Source of the DNA: Streptomyces sp. HUAS MG91
Lineage (GTDB): Bacteria; Actinomycetota; Actinomycetes; Streptomycetales; Streptomycetaceae
DNA: 64,000 nt
Direction of reading: 5' to 3'
Assembly (NCBI RefSeq): GCF_040529335.1
Contig: NZ_CP159535.1
Coordinates: forward strand, 1 to 64,000
This document shows, in pieces, positions 43,070 to 52,300 of the stretch. Position 1 is the first letter of the stretch. Every line of letters begins with the position of its first letter. A program made the position numbers and the translations under genes. The notes under the pieces were generated by a model that was not told the origin of the DNA, made no database searches, and was given only the letters and a program-made list of their open reading frames with translations.

Positions 43070-43276
43070 ATGAAGAACTCCCGTAGGACCGCGGGCGCCG
43101 CCGCGGCCGCCGCGCTGGCCACCGGTCTCGTCCTCGCGGGCGCGGCGTCGGCCACCGCCGCACCCCAGTGCATCTCCTCGCCCACGCAGCTGGAGCAGAG
43201 CCTCCAGCAGGCCGTCGCCCTGGAGCGGGCCGCCGACACGGGTGAGCTGGCGCCCACGTCCGTCGGCAGGATGTGA
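43070..43276 (+). CDS. Small secreted peptide next to the XRE-TPR gene
   Basis: A 68-residue protein with a classical signal peptide: basic start MKNSRRTAGA, Ala/Leu-rich core, probable cleavage after ASATA-A. The mature part is about 37 residues (start near APQCISSPTQLEQSLQQAVA, end SVGRM) with a single Cys. An 8-bp GGAGGGAC-type ribosome binding site precedes the ATG. It lies directly after the TPR regulator, the position held by pro-peptides in RRNPP quorum-sensing systems. Its stop overlaps the next gene. No homologue is known to me; the signalling role is an inference. Confidence 0.65.
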   Translation: MKNSRRTAGAAAAAALATGLVLAGAASATAAPQCISSPTQLEQSLQQAVALERAADTGELAPTSVGRM

Positions 43277-43746
43277 TGACCGGCACCGAGGACGGCGCGG
43301 GCACCTCCTGGTGTCCGAGCGGCGTCGCCGACGCACCGGAGTCCGTGCTGCTGGGAGTGCGCTCCGGCGCGGACGGTCAGGTGGCCTACCTGGCCGAACC
43401 CGTACCGGCCGCCACCGCGCTCGGCATGGTGCCCGCGGACATCGAGCCCCGCAGGATCCTCCGGTTCGCCTCGCACTGCGTCGCCTCGTGCGCCAACCGG
43501 CGCGGCGACGACTGCACCCTGATCGAGCGGGTCGTGGCGGGGTTCCCCGAGCAGGAGTCCCGCAGCCTTCCCCGGTGCCATCTGCGGGCGGACTGCAAGT
43601 GGTGGGGGCAGGCGGGCCTCGCGGCCTGCCGCCGCTGCCCCGCCGTGTCCACCCGTCACCACACCGACGACGAACGGTCCGTCCTGGTCGCCGATCCTGC
43701 CGCCACCGCGGACGAGATCGACGCCCACTTCGCCCCCAGCGGCTGA
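43276..43746 (+). CDS. Small cysteine-rich protein of unknown function
   Basis: A 156-residue soluble protein (ATG 43276, overlapping the upstream stop; a GTG at 43273 is possible). Eight cysteines are present. Seven lie between about residues 69 and 122 in the pattern C-x3-C-x7-C-x20-C-x5-C-x10-C-x2-C (HCVASCANRRGDDC, RCHLRADCKWWG, AACRRCP). The pattern suggests a metal or Fe-S site. It is co-transcribed with the XRE-TPR and peptide genes. I cannot name the family. Confidence 0.6.
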   Translation: MTGTEDGAGTSWCPSGVADAPESVLLGVRSGADGQVAYLAEPVPAATALGMVPADIEPRRILRFASHCVASCANRRGDDCTLIERVVAGFPEQESRSLPRCHLRADCKWWGQAGLAACRRCPAVSTRHHTDDERSVLVADPAATADEIDAHFAPSG

Positions 43747-43779
43747 GGTCCGTCGCCCACCGACGCGGGACGTGAGCGT

Positions 43780-43802
43780 CCCGGGGCCCGCCACGCCCCG
43801 GG
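43780..43802. terminator. Bidirectional terminator between convergent operons
   Basis: CCCGGGGC / GCCCCGGG stem (8 bp) with a 7-nt loop between the stop of the Cys-rich protein gene (+) and the stop of the MFS gene (-). Position and symmetry suit termination in both directions. Confidence 0.55.
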
Positions 43803-43813
43803 GCGCCCACGTC

Positions 43814-45097
43814 TCACGTCACCGCCGCTTCGTGCGTCTGCTCCCGGCCCGCCGCCCGTTCGACGGAGCGGCCCGTGGTCAGGGTCCGCACCTGGCGGCT
43901 GCACAGTGCCGCCGCCGTCACCCCCACCACCAGCGCGGCGCCCGTCAGCAGCGTGCTCCGCACCCCGAAGTGGGCGGCCACCGGGCCCGCGGCCATCTCG
44001 CCGAGCGGCAGCGCGACGAACGAGCCGAGCGCGTCGTAGGAGTACACCCGTGCCAGCCGGTCCGCCGGGACGTTCTCCTGCAACGACACGTCCCAGGCCA
44101 CCCCGAACTGCTCCAGGGCCGCGCCGTTCGCGAACATCGCGACGCTGAGCAGCAGGGCCCCGGGCGCCTCGGCGAGCACCACGAGCGGCAGCGACTCGAC
44201 CGCCACCAGCGCGACACCGACCAGCAGGGCGTGCCGGATCCGGGACCGGGCCGCGAGCACCCCGCCGGCCACCGCGCCCAGCATCTGCGCGGCGAGGACC
44301 GCGCCCCACACCCCACGGCCGAAGGTGTCGTCGGCGACCACCGGGCCCAGCACCTGGATGCCGCCCGCGACCACCGCGTTGACGACCATGAACTGCACCA
44401 CCACGATCCACACCCAGCGGCGCGCGGTGAACTCCTTCCAGCCCTCCGCCAGTTCCCGCAGCGGGCGGACCCGCTCGGCCGGCGCGGGGGACTTCTCCCC
44501 GGCCGCCTTCACCCCGGAGAAGAAGACCGCGGCCCCGGTGAACGCCACCGCGTTGCCGAGCAGCCCCCACCCGGGACCGAACACGGCGGCGACGATGCCC
44601 GCCAGCGACGACCCGGCGATCGCACCGATGTTGGTGGCCATGCGCATCACCGCGTTGGCCGGACGGAGCAGGTCGTGCGGCACCGTCTGCGGCGTGAGCG
44701 AGGCGGAGGCGGGCAGCGACAGCGCCGCCAGCGCGCCGTTGAGGACGCTGAGCACCACGAGCAGCGCGATGGACGTCGCGTCCAGCAGCACGCTCACCGC
44801 GATGGCCGCCTGCACACCCGCCGCGGCCAGCGCCGAACCCTGGAGGACGAGCGTGCGCCGCACCCGGTCCGCCACCACGCCGCCGACCAGCAGCAGCGCC
44901 ACGTTCGCCAGCGACCGCGCCCCGACCACGAGGCCGAGGTCCGTGGCGCGGCCCGTGGTGTCCAGGACCGCGAAGGCCAGGGCGACCGGCGCCATCGCGT
45001 TGGCGAAGTAGACCAGCATGCGTCCCGCGGCCAGGTTCCGGAACGACCCGTGGCGCAGGGGAGTCCACGACCCCGTGCTGTCCGTGATGCCGTTCAT
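43814..45097 (-). CDS. MFS exporter (EntS-like)
   Basis: A 427-residue major-facilitator transporter with about 12 hydrophobic segments (NLAAGRMLVYFANAMAPVAL, WIVVVQFMVVNAVVAGGIQV, LLTGAALVVGVTAAALCS) and the MFS loop motif GGVVADRVRRT. It is closest in style to EntS-type siderophore and peptide exporters. The ATG at 45097 overlaps the stop of the upstream gene by 4 bp. It is the last gene of the NRPS operon (NRPS > oxygenase > ATP-grasp > caspase-like > MFS) and probably exports the product. Confidence 0.85.
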   Translation of the reverse strand: MNGITDSTGSWTPLRHGSFRNLAAGRMLVYFANAMAPVALAFAVLDTTGRATDLGLVVGARSLANVALLLVGGVVADRVRRTLVLQGSALAAAGVQAAIAVSVLLDATSIALLVVLSVLNGALAALSLPASASLTPQTVPHDLLRPANAVMRMATNIGAIAGSSLAGIVAAVFGPGWGLLGNAVAFTGAAVFFSGVKAAGEKSPAPAERVRPLRELAEGWKEFTARRWVWIVVVQFMVVNAVVAGGIQVLGPVVADDTFGRGVWGAVLAAQMLGAVAGGVLAARSRIRHALLVGVALVAVESLPLVVLAEAPGALLLSVAMFANGAALEQFGVAWDVSLQENVPADRLARVYSYDALGSFVALPLGEMAAGPVAAHFGVRSTLLTGAALVVGVTAAALCSRQVRTLTTGRSVERAAGREQTHEAAVT

Positions 45098-46947
45098 GCG
45101 CGTGTGAGCTCCGTTCCGGCCGCGGGGGCCGTCGTCCGTGTGCCGGTCGCGGGGGCGACGGCGAAGTGCACCCGCGAGACCGAGATGCCGAGGTCCTGGA
45201 CCGCGTAGGGACAGAAGTAGTACGCCTGCGGGGTCGCTCCGGACGCCACCGCGAGGGTGAACGTGGTACGCACCCGGTCGCCGGGGCCGGCCGCCTCCAC
45301 CCGGCGCAGCACCGGGGCGGCCCTGGCGTCCAGGTAGACCGGCAGCACGATGCCGAGGTTGACCGTGCCGGCCCGCCGCGCCACGGTCTCCACGACCACG
45401 TCCAGGGCGGAGCCCGCGACGACGGTGTCGGCCGCCGTCACCTCCAGCGGCGCCGCGCCGTCGTGCGCGTTGGCGACGTCGCCGCAGCGGGCGCACACCA
45501 CCTGCACCGTGTCCGTGATCGCGGGCACCCGGCCGCGCCGGCGGTAGGCCCGCAGCGGACGTCCGCACGGGCAGGGCACGTCCAGGTCGTACGGCGCGTC
45601 GGCGACGCTGCGTTCACCGAAGTAGGTCGGGAACTGCAGCACCGGGTCGTCGTGGTGCTTGGCGAAGCGGTGGGCGAGCGCCAGGTCGAGGGACGTGGTC
45701 TCCCGGGCGATCGCCGCCGCGGACGCGGCGGCCTCCGGCGCGGCGAGCGCCACGGTGCGCACCACGTCGTGCAGCAGGGTGTCCGCGAGGGAGCGCAGCC
45801 GGGGCCGCAGCGGATGGTCCTGGCCGAGCAGGCCGCTGTCGAGCAGCCCCGTCAGACGGGCGCCGAGCGCGTGCACGTCGAGCCCGTCGGCGGGGCTCCG
45901 CTCCTCCCCTGCCCCGGGCCCCGGTGCGGCGGGGGCTCCCGAGGACTCCAGGCCCACCTGCGTGAACGCCGGGTACGGATTGATGTCGCGCAGCGCCTCG
46001 TTGACGGCCGAGGCCGTGTTGCCCGCCCCGCGGGCGCCGTCCAGCCACACCAGGTTCTCCGGCCGCTGTCCGTCGCAGGCAGTGAGGGTTGCGAGGACGG
46101 TCTGGGCCGGCCCGTCCAGGGCGTTCAGCAGGATCAGGTACTTGGGGTCGTACATGGCGTGGCCCGCCGTGGCCCCGCTGAAGCAGTTGGCGAGCACCAA
46201 CTCGGCCGCCCGCACGGAGCGGGCGGGGATCAGCTTGTCCATGGGCTTGGTGCAGCCCAGACCGTAGGCGCACTTGGGGCCGGCCGCGCCGGGGGCGGCC
46301 GGGACCGGACTCGCCCCGCACAGCGTGAACTGGCCCAGATTCAGCTGGTCGTCCTTGCCGTTGCCGTGGAAGAGGACCCGGCGCCACACCCGGCCGAGGG
46401 CCAGGTCCCGGACGTCCAGGCGCTGCACGTCCTGCGCGCCGCACCACACGTCCGCGCCCGCCGCCGGGGCGGCCGTGTCCAGCTCGGAGACGACGCCGAC
46501 CTCGGCGTCGGCCGCCACCTGCGCGTACTGCTTGGCCACCACCCAGCTGAGGCTGTGCACATCACGGCCCGTCAGCTGGAACACCGCCCGCCCCGTGGTG
46601 TGCGCGGCGTCGAGCAGGGGCTGGATCGTGTCGCCGCGCAGCCGCGCGTACGACCCGAGCAGCAGCACCGACCCCTCCCCGGGCAGCCCGTCCGCGTCGT
46701 GCACCCAGCGGCGGGCCAGCGGCCGGGCGAGCTCCAGCAGTGCCTCGGGCAGCTCGGGGTCCAGGACCAGGCCGGTGTCGGCCGGGGCGGGCGTGCGGCG
46801 GCCGGTGTACACCTGCTCGGCCAGCGCGATGCCCTCCAGCAGGTCGGCGCGCTCCCCGGTCCACACCGGCAGCGGCCCGCCCTGCCCGTACGCCTTCACC
46901 GCCTGTGCGTAGGCGTCCGGTTCGGTGTGCGCGGCGAAGACGCTCAT
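45094..46947 (-). CDS. Putative caspase/CHAT-like protein with zinc-ribbon-like motif
   Basis: A 617-residue protein of unknown family. Residues 185-260 carry what looks like a caspase-fold Cys-His pair: RVLFHGNGKDDQLNLGQF (His194) and AAELVLANCFSGATAG (Cys255), matching the H-G and N/A-C-x-x-G pattern of CHAT, gingipain and caspase proteases. Near residues 457-490 a Cys cluster (DVPCPCGRPLRAY ... VVCARCGD) suggests a zinc ribbon. The rest is alpha/beta with Ala-rich linkers. It is coupled by 4-bp overlaps to the ATP-grasp gene before and the MFS gene after. A protease, amidohydrolase or peptide-processing role is inferred, not proven. Confidence 0.55.
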   Translation of the reverse strand: MSVFAAHTEPDAYAQAVKAYGQGGPLPVWTGERADLLEGIALAEQVYTGRRTPAPADTGLVLDPELPEALLELARPLARRWVHDADGLPGEGSVLLLGSYARLRGDTIQPLLDAAHTTGRAVFQLTGRDVHSLSWVVAKQYAQVAADAEVGVVSELDTAAPAAGADVWCGAQDVQRLDVRDLALGRVWRRVLFHGNGKDDQLNLGQFTLCGASPVPAAPGAAGPKCAYGLGCTKPMDKLIPARSVRAAELVLANCFSGATAGHAMYDPKYLILLNALDGPAQTVLATLTACDGQRPENLVWLDGARGAGNTASAVNEALRDINPYPAFTQVGLESSGAPAAPGPGAGEERSPADGLDVHALGARLTGLLDSGLLGQDHPLRPRLRSLADTLLHDVVRTVALAAPEAAASAAAIARETTSLDLALAHRFAKHHDDPVLQFPTYFGERSVADAPYDLDVPCPCGRPLRAYRRRGRVPAITDTVQVVCARCGDVANAHDGAAPLEVTAADTVVAGSALDVVVETVARRAGTVNLGIVLPVYLDARAAPVLRRVEAAGPGDRVRTTFTLAVASGATPQAYYFCPYAVQDLGISVSRVHFAVAPATGTRTTAPAAGTELTRA

Positions 46948-48239
46948 GACGCGGGCCCCTCGCCCGTCTCGGCCACCGTCAGCTCGAAGTGCCGCAGCAC
47001 CGCGTGCATCCGCTCCTCCACCTCGGCGGCGGTGGCCCCCTCCACGTGGACGTAGCCGGTGGAGGCGTGCGAGGCGCGCGGCGGGTCGAGTACGTCGCCG
47101 ACGGCGGCCGTCAGGTGCGCGCCGATGACGCCCGGCAGCCGCAGCAGTTCCTGCGCGGAGCTGATGTGCGTCACCCGGCCGGGACGGGTCGGCAGCAGCA
47201 GGTCGCCCACCGCCCGGTCGTTGGTGTAGCGCGGGTGCGGCACCCGGTCCAGGTAGGTGTCGAGGATGACGTGGAGGAAGTCGAAGCCGTAGGCCAGGCC
47301 GTGGTTCATCGGCACTTCGCAGCCGCTGAGCCGCGCCGCGACCTCGCTCATCACGAACGAGCCGTCCTCCTTGAGGAAGAACTCGCCGTGCAGATAGCCG
47401 TGCGGGATCCCGAGTCCGTCGGTGAGCCGCTGCGCCAGCTCCCGCGCGTCGACGGGGATCTCCTCGCTCGGCGCGTACGTGATGTTGGCGTTGATCTTGC
47501 CGTCGAGGACCTCCAGGATCGGCACCGGGTTCTTCGACAGGTACGCGTCCAGGACGACGCCGCGCGTGACGACCGCGCACAGCTGGAACTCCTGCCCCTT
47601 GATGTACTCCTCCGCCATCCACCGGAGTTTCGGGTCGAGGTCCGGAACGCCGGCCACGTCGGCCGGGGTGTCGAGGCGGTAGGTGCCGATGCACGAGTCC
47701 GCGTCGATCGGCTTGAGGATCACCGGCCAGCCGGACTCCTCGCCGAAGGCGACCACGTCCTGTTTCGTCGTCACCGCCCGGTAGCGGGCGTGCGGGATGC
47801 CGAGTTCGGCGTAGCGGTCCTTCATCGTCGTCTTGTCGCGGACCCAGCCGACCTGTTCCTGGCTCAGGTGCGGCAGGTCCACGAGCTGTGCGAAGCGCTG
47901 GGCGTCGGCCTGGAGCGCCTCGTTGGGGTTGCAGAAGAAGCGGGGCCGCGGCAGCGCCGGGGTGCCCTTCACCCAGCGCAGGTACCGGGCCGCCTCGTCC
48001 TCCAGGGGGGCCGAGGTGTTCAGGGTGAACGTCGGTACGTGCGCGGTCCGCCGGACGTACTCCTCGGTCAGCGGCACGGAGTCGAAGCGCAGCAGGACGA
48101 CGTTCACGTCGTCGCGGTCCAGGACGTGGTCGGTGAAGGTGGCCCGGCGGCTCTCCACGAACAGGACGGTGGGCACCGCGACCGGGGCGACGGGAGCGGC
48201 GGGGGCGAGGGTGGGGACGAGGGTCAGGGTGGCGTTCAT
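46944..48239 (-). CDS. ATP-grasp carboxylate-amine ligase
   Basis: A 431-residue ATP-grasp enzyme, which activates a carboxylate as acyl-phosphate and joins it to an amine. Domain order is normal: N-terminal pre-ATP domain to about residue 130, DKTTMKDRYAELGIPHARYR, lysine strand GWPVILKPIDADSCIGTYRL, hinge WMAEEYIKGQEFQLCAVV, and Mg-binding end FLKEDGSFVMSEVAARLSGC. It resembles the stand-alone peptide and amino-acid ligases of natural-product clusters. The substrates cannot be read from sequence. It is co-transcribed with an amino-acid oxygenase and the NRPS. Confidence 0.83.
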   Translation of the reverse strand: MNATLTLVPTLAPAAPVAPVAVPTVLFVESRRATFTDHVLDRDDVNVVLLRFDSVPLTEEYVRRTAHVPTFTLNTSAPLEDEAARYLRWVKGTPALPRPRFFCNPNEALQADAQRFAQLVDLPHLSQEQVGWVRDKTTMKDRYAELGIPHARYRAVTTKQDVVAFGEESGWPVILKPIDADSCIGTYRLDTPADVAGVPDLDPKLRWMAEEYIKGQEFQLCAVVTRGVVLDAYLSKNPVPILEVLDGKINANITYAPSEEIPVDARELAQRLTDGLGIPHGYLHGEFFLKEDGSFVMSEVAARLSGCEVPMNHGLAYGFDFLHVILDTYLDRVPHPRYTNDRAVGDLLLPTRPGRVTHISSAQELLRLPGVIGAHLTAAVGDVLDPPRASHASTGYVHVEGATAAEVEERMHAVLRHFELTVAETGEGPAS

Positions 48240-48280
48240 GGTCGTACTCCAAGGTCCGGTGCGGGCGGGGGAGGCTGCGG

Positions 48281-49297
48281 TCAGCCGATGACGCGGGTGG
48301 CGCCGTCCAGGCGCCCGGGACGGGTACGGCGCAGATCGCGCACCAGGTTGACCCGCTTGAGCCAGCGGTCCCCGCCGTCGAACCCGGCGCGGAAGGAGCG
48401 CCGGCCGTGCACCACGTTGCGGTTGTCGACGAAGCAGACCGCGCCGGTGGGCACGACGACGTCGGTGAGGTTGCCGTCGAGGTGGGCGATGACGTGGGCC
48501 AGCGCCTCGGCGGCCTCCGCGTCGCCGTCCTGGGCCCGGAAGAAGTCCCGGTCGATGCGGAGCACCGGCAGATCGGCGTGGCCTTCGAGGACGGGCACCG
48601 GCCGGGGCACGAAGGCGCCGTCGGCGAACTCGTGCGCGGAGTCGGGCAGGGCGATGAAGCGGGGCTCGGCCAGGACACCGCGGATGTGGTCGGGCAGCCG
48701 CCGCGGGTCGACGTGGGCGACGGTCGTGGCGACCGAGGCCGTGTTGCGCAGCGCCAGCAGGCCCACCCAGTCGGCGCGGTAGGGGGAGAAGGCGTCCTCC
48801 GTGTGCCAGGCCAGTTCGAGGGCGCTGGACGCGGAGATCAGGCTGTTCTCGAAGCCCTTGCTCGGCAGGATGTCGGTGACCAGCCGGCCCGCCTGCTGCG
48901 TGGCCCAGCCGGTGACGTCGCCCAGCAGCGCCGCGTACAGCACCAGCAGGCAGCCGTACACCTGGCTCGCCTCGGTGTCCGCCTCGCTCCAGTGCCGCGG
49001 GGTGGCGCCGAGCGCCTGCTGGTCGACGAGGTTGCCGCGGATCAGTGTGGCGTGCGTGGCCTCGTCGCGCCGCGCCGCGTTCAGGTGACGGCGTACCGCG
49101 ATCGGCAGGTCGTGGGCGAGCACCGGCGCCTCGTCGAGGAAGCGCGGGTCGTCGGCCGCCTTGTACGTCTTCAGGCAGGCCGCCGCCAGGGCGTGCGCGG
49201 CGCGGGCCTCACGCGGCGTCAGGTCGAGCGCGTGGTGGTGGGCCGCGGTGAGGGTGTCGTCGGCGATCGGGGCGGGAGCCGGCGCGGTGAGGGTCAT
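48281..49297 (-). CDS. Fe(II)/2-oxoglutarate oxygenase, VioC/clavaminate-synthase-like
   Basis: A 338-residue non-heme iron oxygenase of the TauD/clavaminate-synthase group that includes the arginine beta-hydroxylases VioC and OrfP. The facial triad is H165-T-E167 in LAWHTEDAFSPYRADWVGLL and H297 in FVDNRNVVHGRRSF. The arginine binding 2-oxoglutarate is in DRWLKRVNLVRDLRR. The ATG at 49297 has a CCGGAGAA ribosome binding site. A hydroxylated arginine, ornithine or similar amino acid is the expected product, in keeping with ArgB and ornithine hydroxylase nearby. It lies 57 bp downstream of the NRPS. Confidence 0.83.
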   Translation of the reverse strand: MTLTAPAPAPIADDTLTAAHHHALDLTPREARAAHALAAACLKTYKAADDPRFLDEAPVLAHDLPIAVRRHLNAARRDEATHATLIRGNLVDQQALGATPRHWSEADTEASQVYGCLLVLYAALLGDVTGWATQQAGRLVTDILPSKGFENSLISASSALELAWHTEDAFSPYRADWVGLLALRNTASVATTVAHVDPRRLPDHIRGVLAEPRFIALPDSAHEFADGAFVPRPVPVLEGHADLPVLRIDRDFFRAQDGDAEAAEALAHVIAHLDGNLTDVVVPTGAVCFVDNRNVVHGRRSFRAGFDGGDRWLKRVNLVRDLRRTRPGRLDGATRVIG

Positions 49298-49353
49298 GGC
49301 GTTCTCCGGAAGCAGGTCGGTGGCGGTGGCGGGTGCGGGGGTGCGGGCGGCGG

Positions 49354-52300
49354 TCACAGGGACTCGCCCGGCCGGCTGCCGAGATGGTCGAGGCAGAGTT
49401 CGTAGAGGTCCTCCGGGTGTGTCTCGTGCCAGCCCTCGGGGGCGGCGACCGCGGCCGGCCACAGTGCGTGGTGGCCCCGGGGGTCGGCGAGCACCACGAA
49501 GGTGGCGAACTCGTCGGTGTACGGGTCGTCATCGGCGGGCCCGTCGAGGACGCTCAGCCGGCCGTCGGACTCCACCCGGGCGGCCTGACCGGTACGCCAC
49601 ATCCGGGCCGTCGTGCCGGGCGCCGCGAACGGGTCGGGCAGGAACCGCTCCCCGGTCGTCGTGGGCGTCGCGGCGTAGCCCTGGGCCACCCCCACGCCCG
49701 CGATGTACAGGGCGCCCGTCTCGCCGGGGCCCACCGGGCGCAGCGCGGCGTCCAGGATGTGGGCGCGGTAGCCGGGGGCGGGGCGGGCGGGTCCGTCGCC
49801 GGTCTGCTCGACCACCAGGCGGCCCTCCGCCCAGCCGCCGCTGACGGCCAGTTCGGCGCCCTCGGCGCGGGCCAGGGTGAGCAGCGCGCACAGCGTCTCG
49901 TCCGCGCCGCCGACGACGGTGCGGGCCCCCGTCGCGCGCAGCCAGCCGAGCACCTCGTGCGGCACGGCGCGGATGAGCGAGTCGTCCGGCACGTGCACCC
50001 GGGCACCCGAGGCCAGCGCCCCGAGCAGACCGAGCGCCGCGTCCCCGTCCGGGTAGCCGCGCACCAGCCAGGCGGCCTCCGCGGGCCGGGCCAGAGTCGC
50101 TGCGGCGACGGCGGCGGAGCCGACCACGACCGTGCCCTCGTCGGTGGGCACCAGCAGCAGCGGGTCGTCGGCGCCCGCAGGGCGCAGCCGGTCGGCGGCG
50201 GTGAAGGGCCAGTGGCCGGCCGCCGCGGGCTCGGCGGCCTCGTCGCGCACCAGACGCGCCGCGCCGGGTACCTCGGCGAGCAGCAGGTCGGCCGTCTCGT
50301 CGAGGAGCAGCACCACGGGCCGCAGGTGCCCGGGGAGCGCGGGGACCGTGTCCGAGGGGTCCACCGGCAGCAGTGCCGCTCCCGTCCTGGCGACGGCGAG
50401 GGCGGCCACCGCGAAGGCGGCCGGCGAGGACAGCGCGGTCAGCACCGAGGTGCCGGGGCCCGCCCGGTGCGCGAGCAGCGCGTGCGCCAACAGGTCGGCG
50501 CGGGCGTCCAGTTCGCCGTACGTGAGCGCGGGCAGCACCTGCGCCTCGGGTGCGTGGGCCACCTGGGCGGCGATGAGCGCGGCGGGGTCGCCCGGGGGCA
50601 GTGCGGCGTCGGCGCCCGCCCAGACCCCGTCCGCTCCGGCGCCGCCGGGCGCCGGGCGCAGCCGGCCGACGGTGAGTGCCGGGTCGGTGAGCGCGGCCTC
50701 CAGGACGGCGACGAAGCGGTCGGTGAGGGAGGCGGCGGTGGCCTCGTCGACCGACGCGGCCGGGTAGGCGGTGGTGAGGCCGATCCCGGCGCAGCCGCCC
50801 GCCGGGGTCTGCCGCTCGGTCAGGGTGAGGCCCAGGTCGGCGCCGGGCACCACCGGGGGCCGCGGCTCGGGGCGCACGGTCAGCCCGGCCGCCTCGAAGC
50901 GCACGTCGCTCTCCTGCAACACCGTGAGGGCGACACCGCCCGGCAGGGCGAGCGGGCTCGTGCCGTCGCGGTAGGCGGCGAGGTCCGTCTCGCGCACCAG
51001 GCGCAGCAGTTCGGTGAAGCTCGTGTCCGCCGACGCGTCCACGGTGAGGGCCAGGGTGCGTCCGTAGGGGCCGACCGCATCGCGCAGCGCCTCGCTGTCG
51101 CGGGCCGGGACCGGGGCGGCGACGGTGATCCCGCCGCGCGGGCCGGTGTCCGCGCCGAGCTGGATGAGCAGGGCGACGAGCGCCGCGTGCGCCACCATGA
51201 ACGCGGTGACGCCGTGCTCGGCGGCGAACGCGGTCAGCCGGGTGTGCAGGGCGGCGTCCAGCTCGGCCGCCGACGTGGTGTGCCGCGGATCGGCCGGAGC
51301 CGGCGCGGGAGCGTGCGGAAGAGGGGTGGGCGCGGTGTGCCCGTGGCTCGCGCGGGGCGCCGAACTCCGGGCAGCGGGGGAGCGGTGCGGGGTGTCGCCG
51401 GTGGCGCGGGCGCCGTAGGCCCGGGCGAGTTCCGCCGCCAGCGGCAGGTGCGACCACAGGTCGACCGCGCCGGCGGGCAGGGACAGTTCGAGGAGGTGCT
51501 CGTCGGCGGACAGGGTGCGCAACTGGGTGCCGGCCGCGCCGATCCGTGAGTTGCGCAGCGCCTCGTGCCGGTTGCCCAGATCGGCCAGGGCGGCTTCGAG
51601 GGCCCGCTCGTTCAGCGCGCCGTGCAGCCGCAGCGGCAGGATGACGGCGCCCTCCGCGCCGCCGGGACCGGTGCAGGCGGCGGGGGCGTCGCCGAGCAGC
51701 GCGGCGAACGCGGCCGGTGTCGGTGCCTCGTACACCGCCCTGCTTCCGGGGTCGGCGCCCAGCACCGTACGGGCCTTGGACAGCAGGCGGGCCGCGGCGA
51801 GCGAGTGCCCTCCGATGCGGAAGAAGTCGGAGTCGGCGTGCACCTGGCCGCGCGGCACTCCCAGCACCTCGGCGAACAGATCGCGCACGATCTCCTGCAA
51901 GGGGGTGCCCGGGAGGCCGCCGGTCCGCTCGGCGGTGAACGACGGGGCGGGCAGGGCCTTGCGGTCGACCTTGCCGTTGGCGTTCAGCGGCAGTTCGTCG
52001 AGGAGCGTCAGGGCCGACGGGATCATGTAGTCCGGCAGGCGCTCCTGGAGATAACCGTTGAGAGTGACGTCGAGGCCGACGGTGCGGTCGAAGGCGTTCG
52101 GCGTGTTCGCGCAGGTCCCGGCGGCGGCCGCCGGGCCCGTGTGCACACCGGTCAGCGCGCCGGCCGGCACCTGGTCCGGGTCGACGAAGACGACGTCGAG
52201 CAGTGCGGCGCCCTGCCCCGACCAGGTCGGCAGCGCCAGGTAGCCCAGGCGCTCACCGGCCGCGCACAGTTCCTCGGGGTCCGGTGCGACGGCGGGCAGG

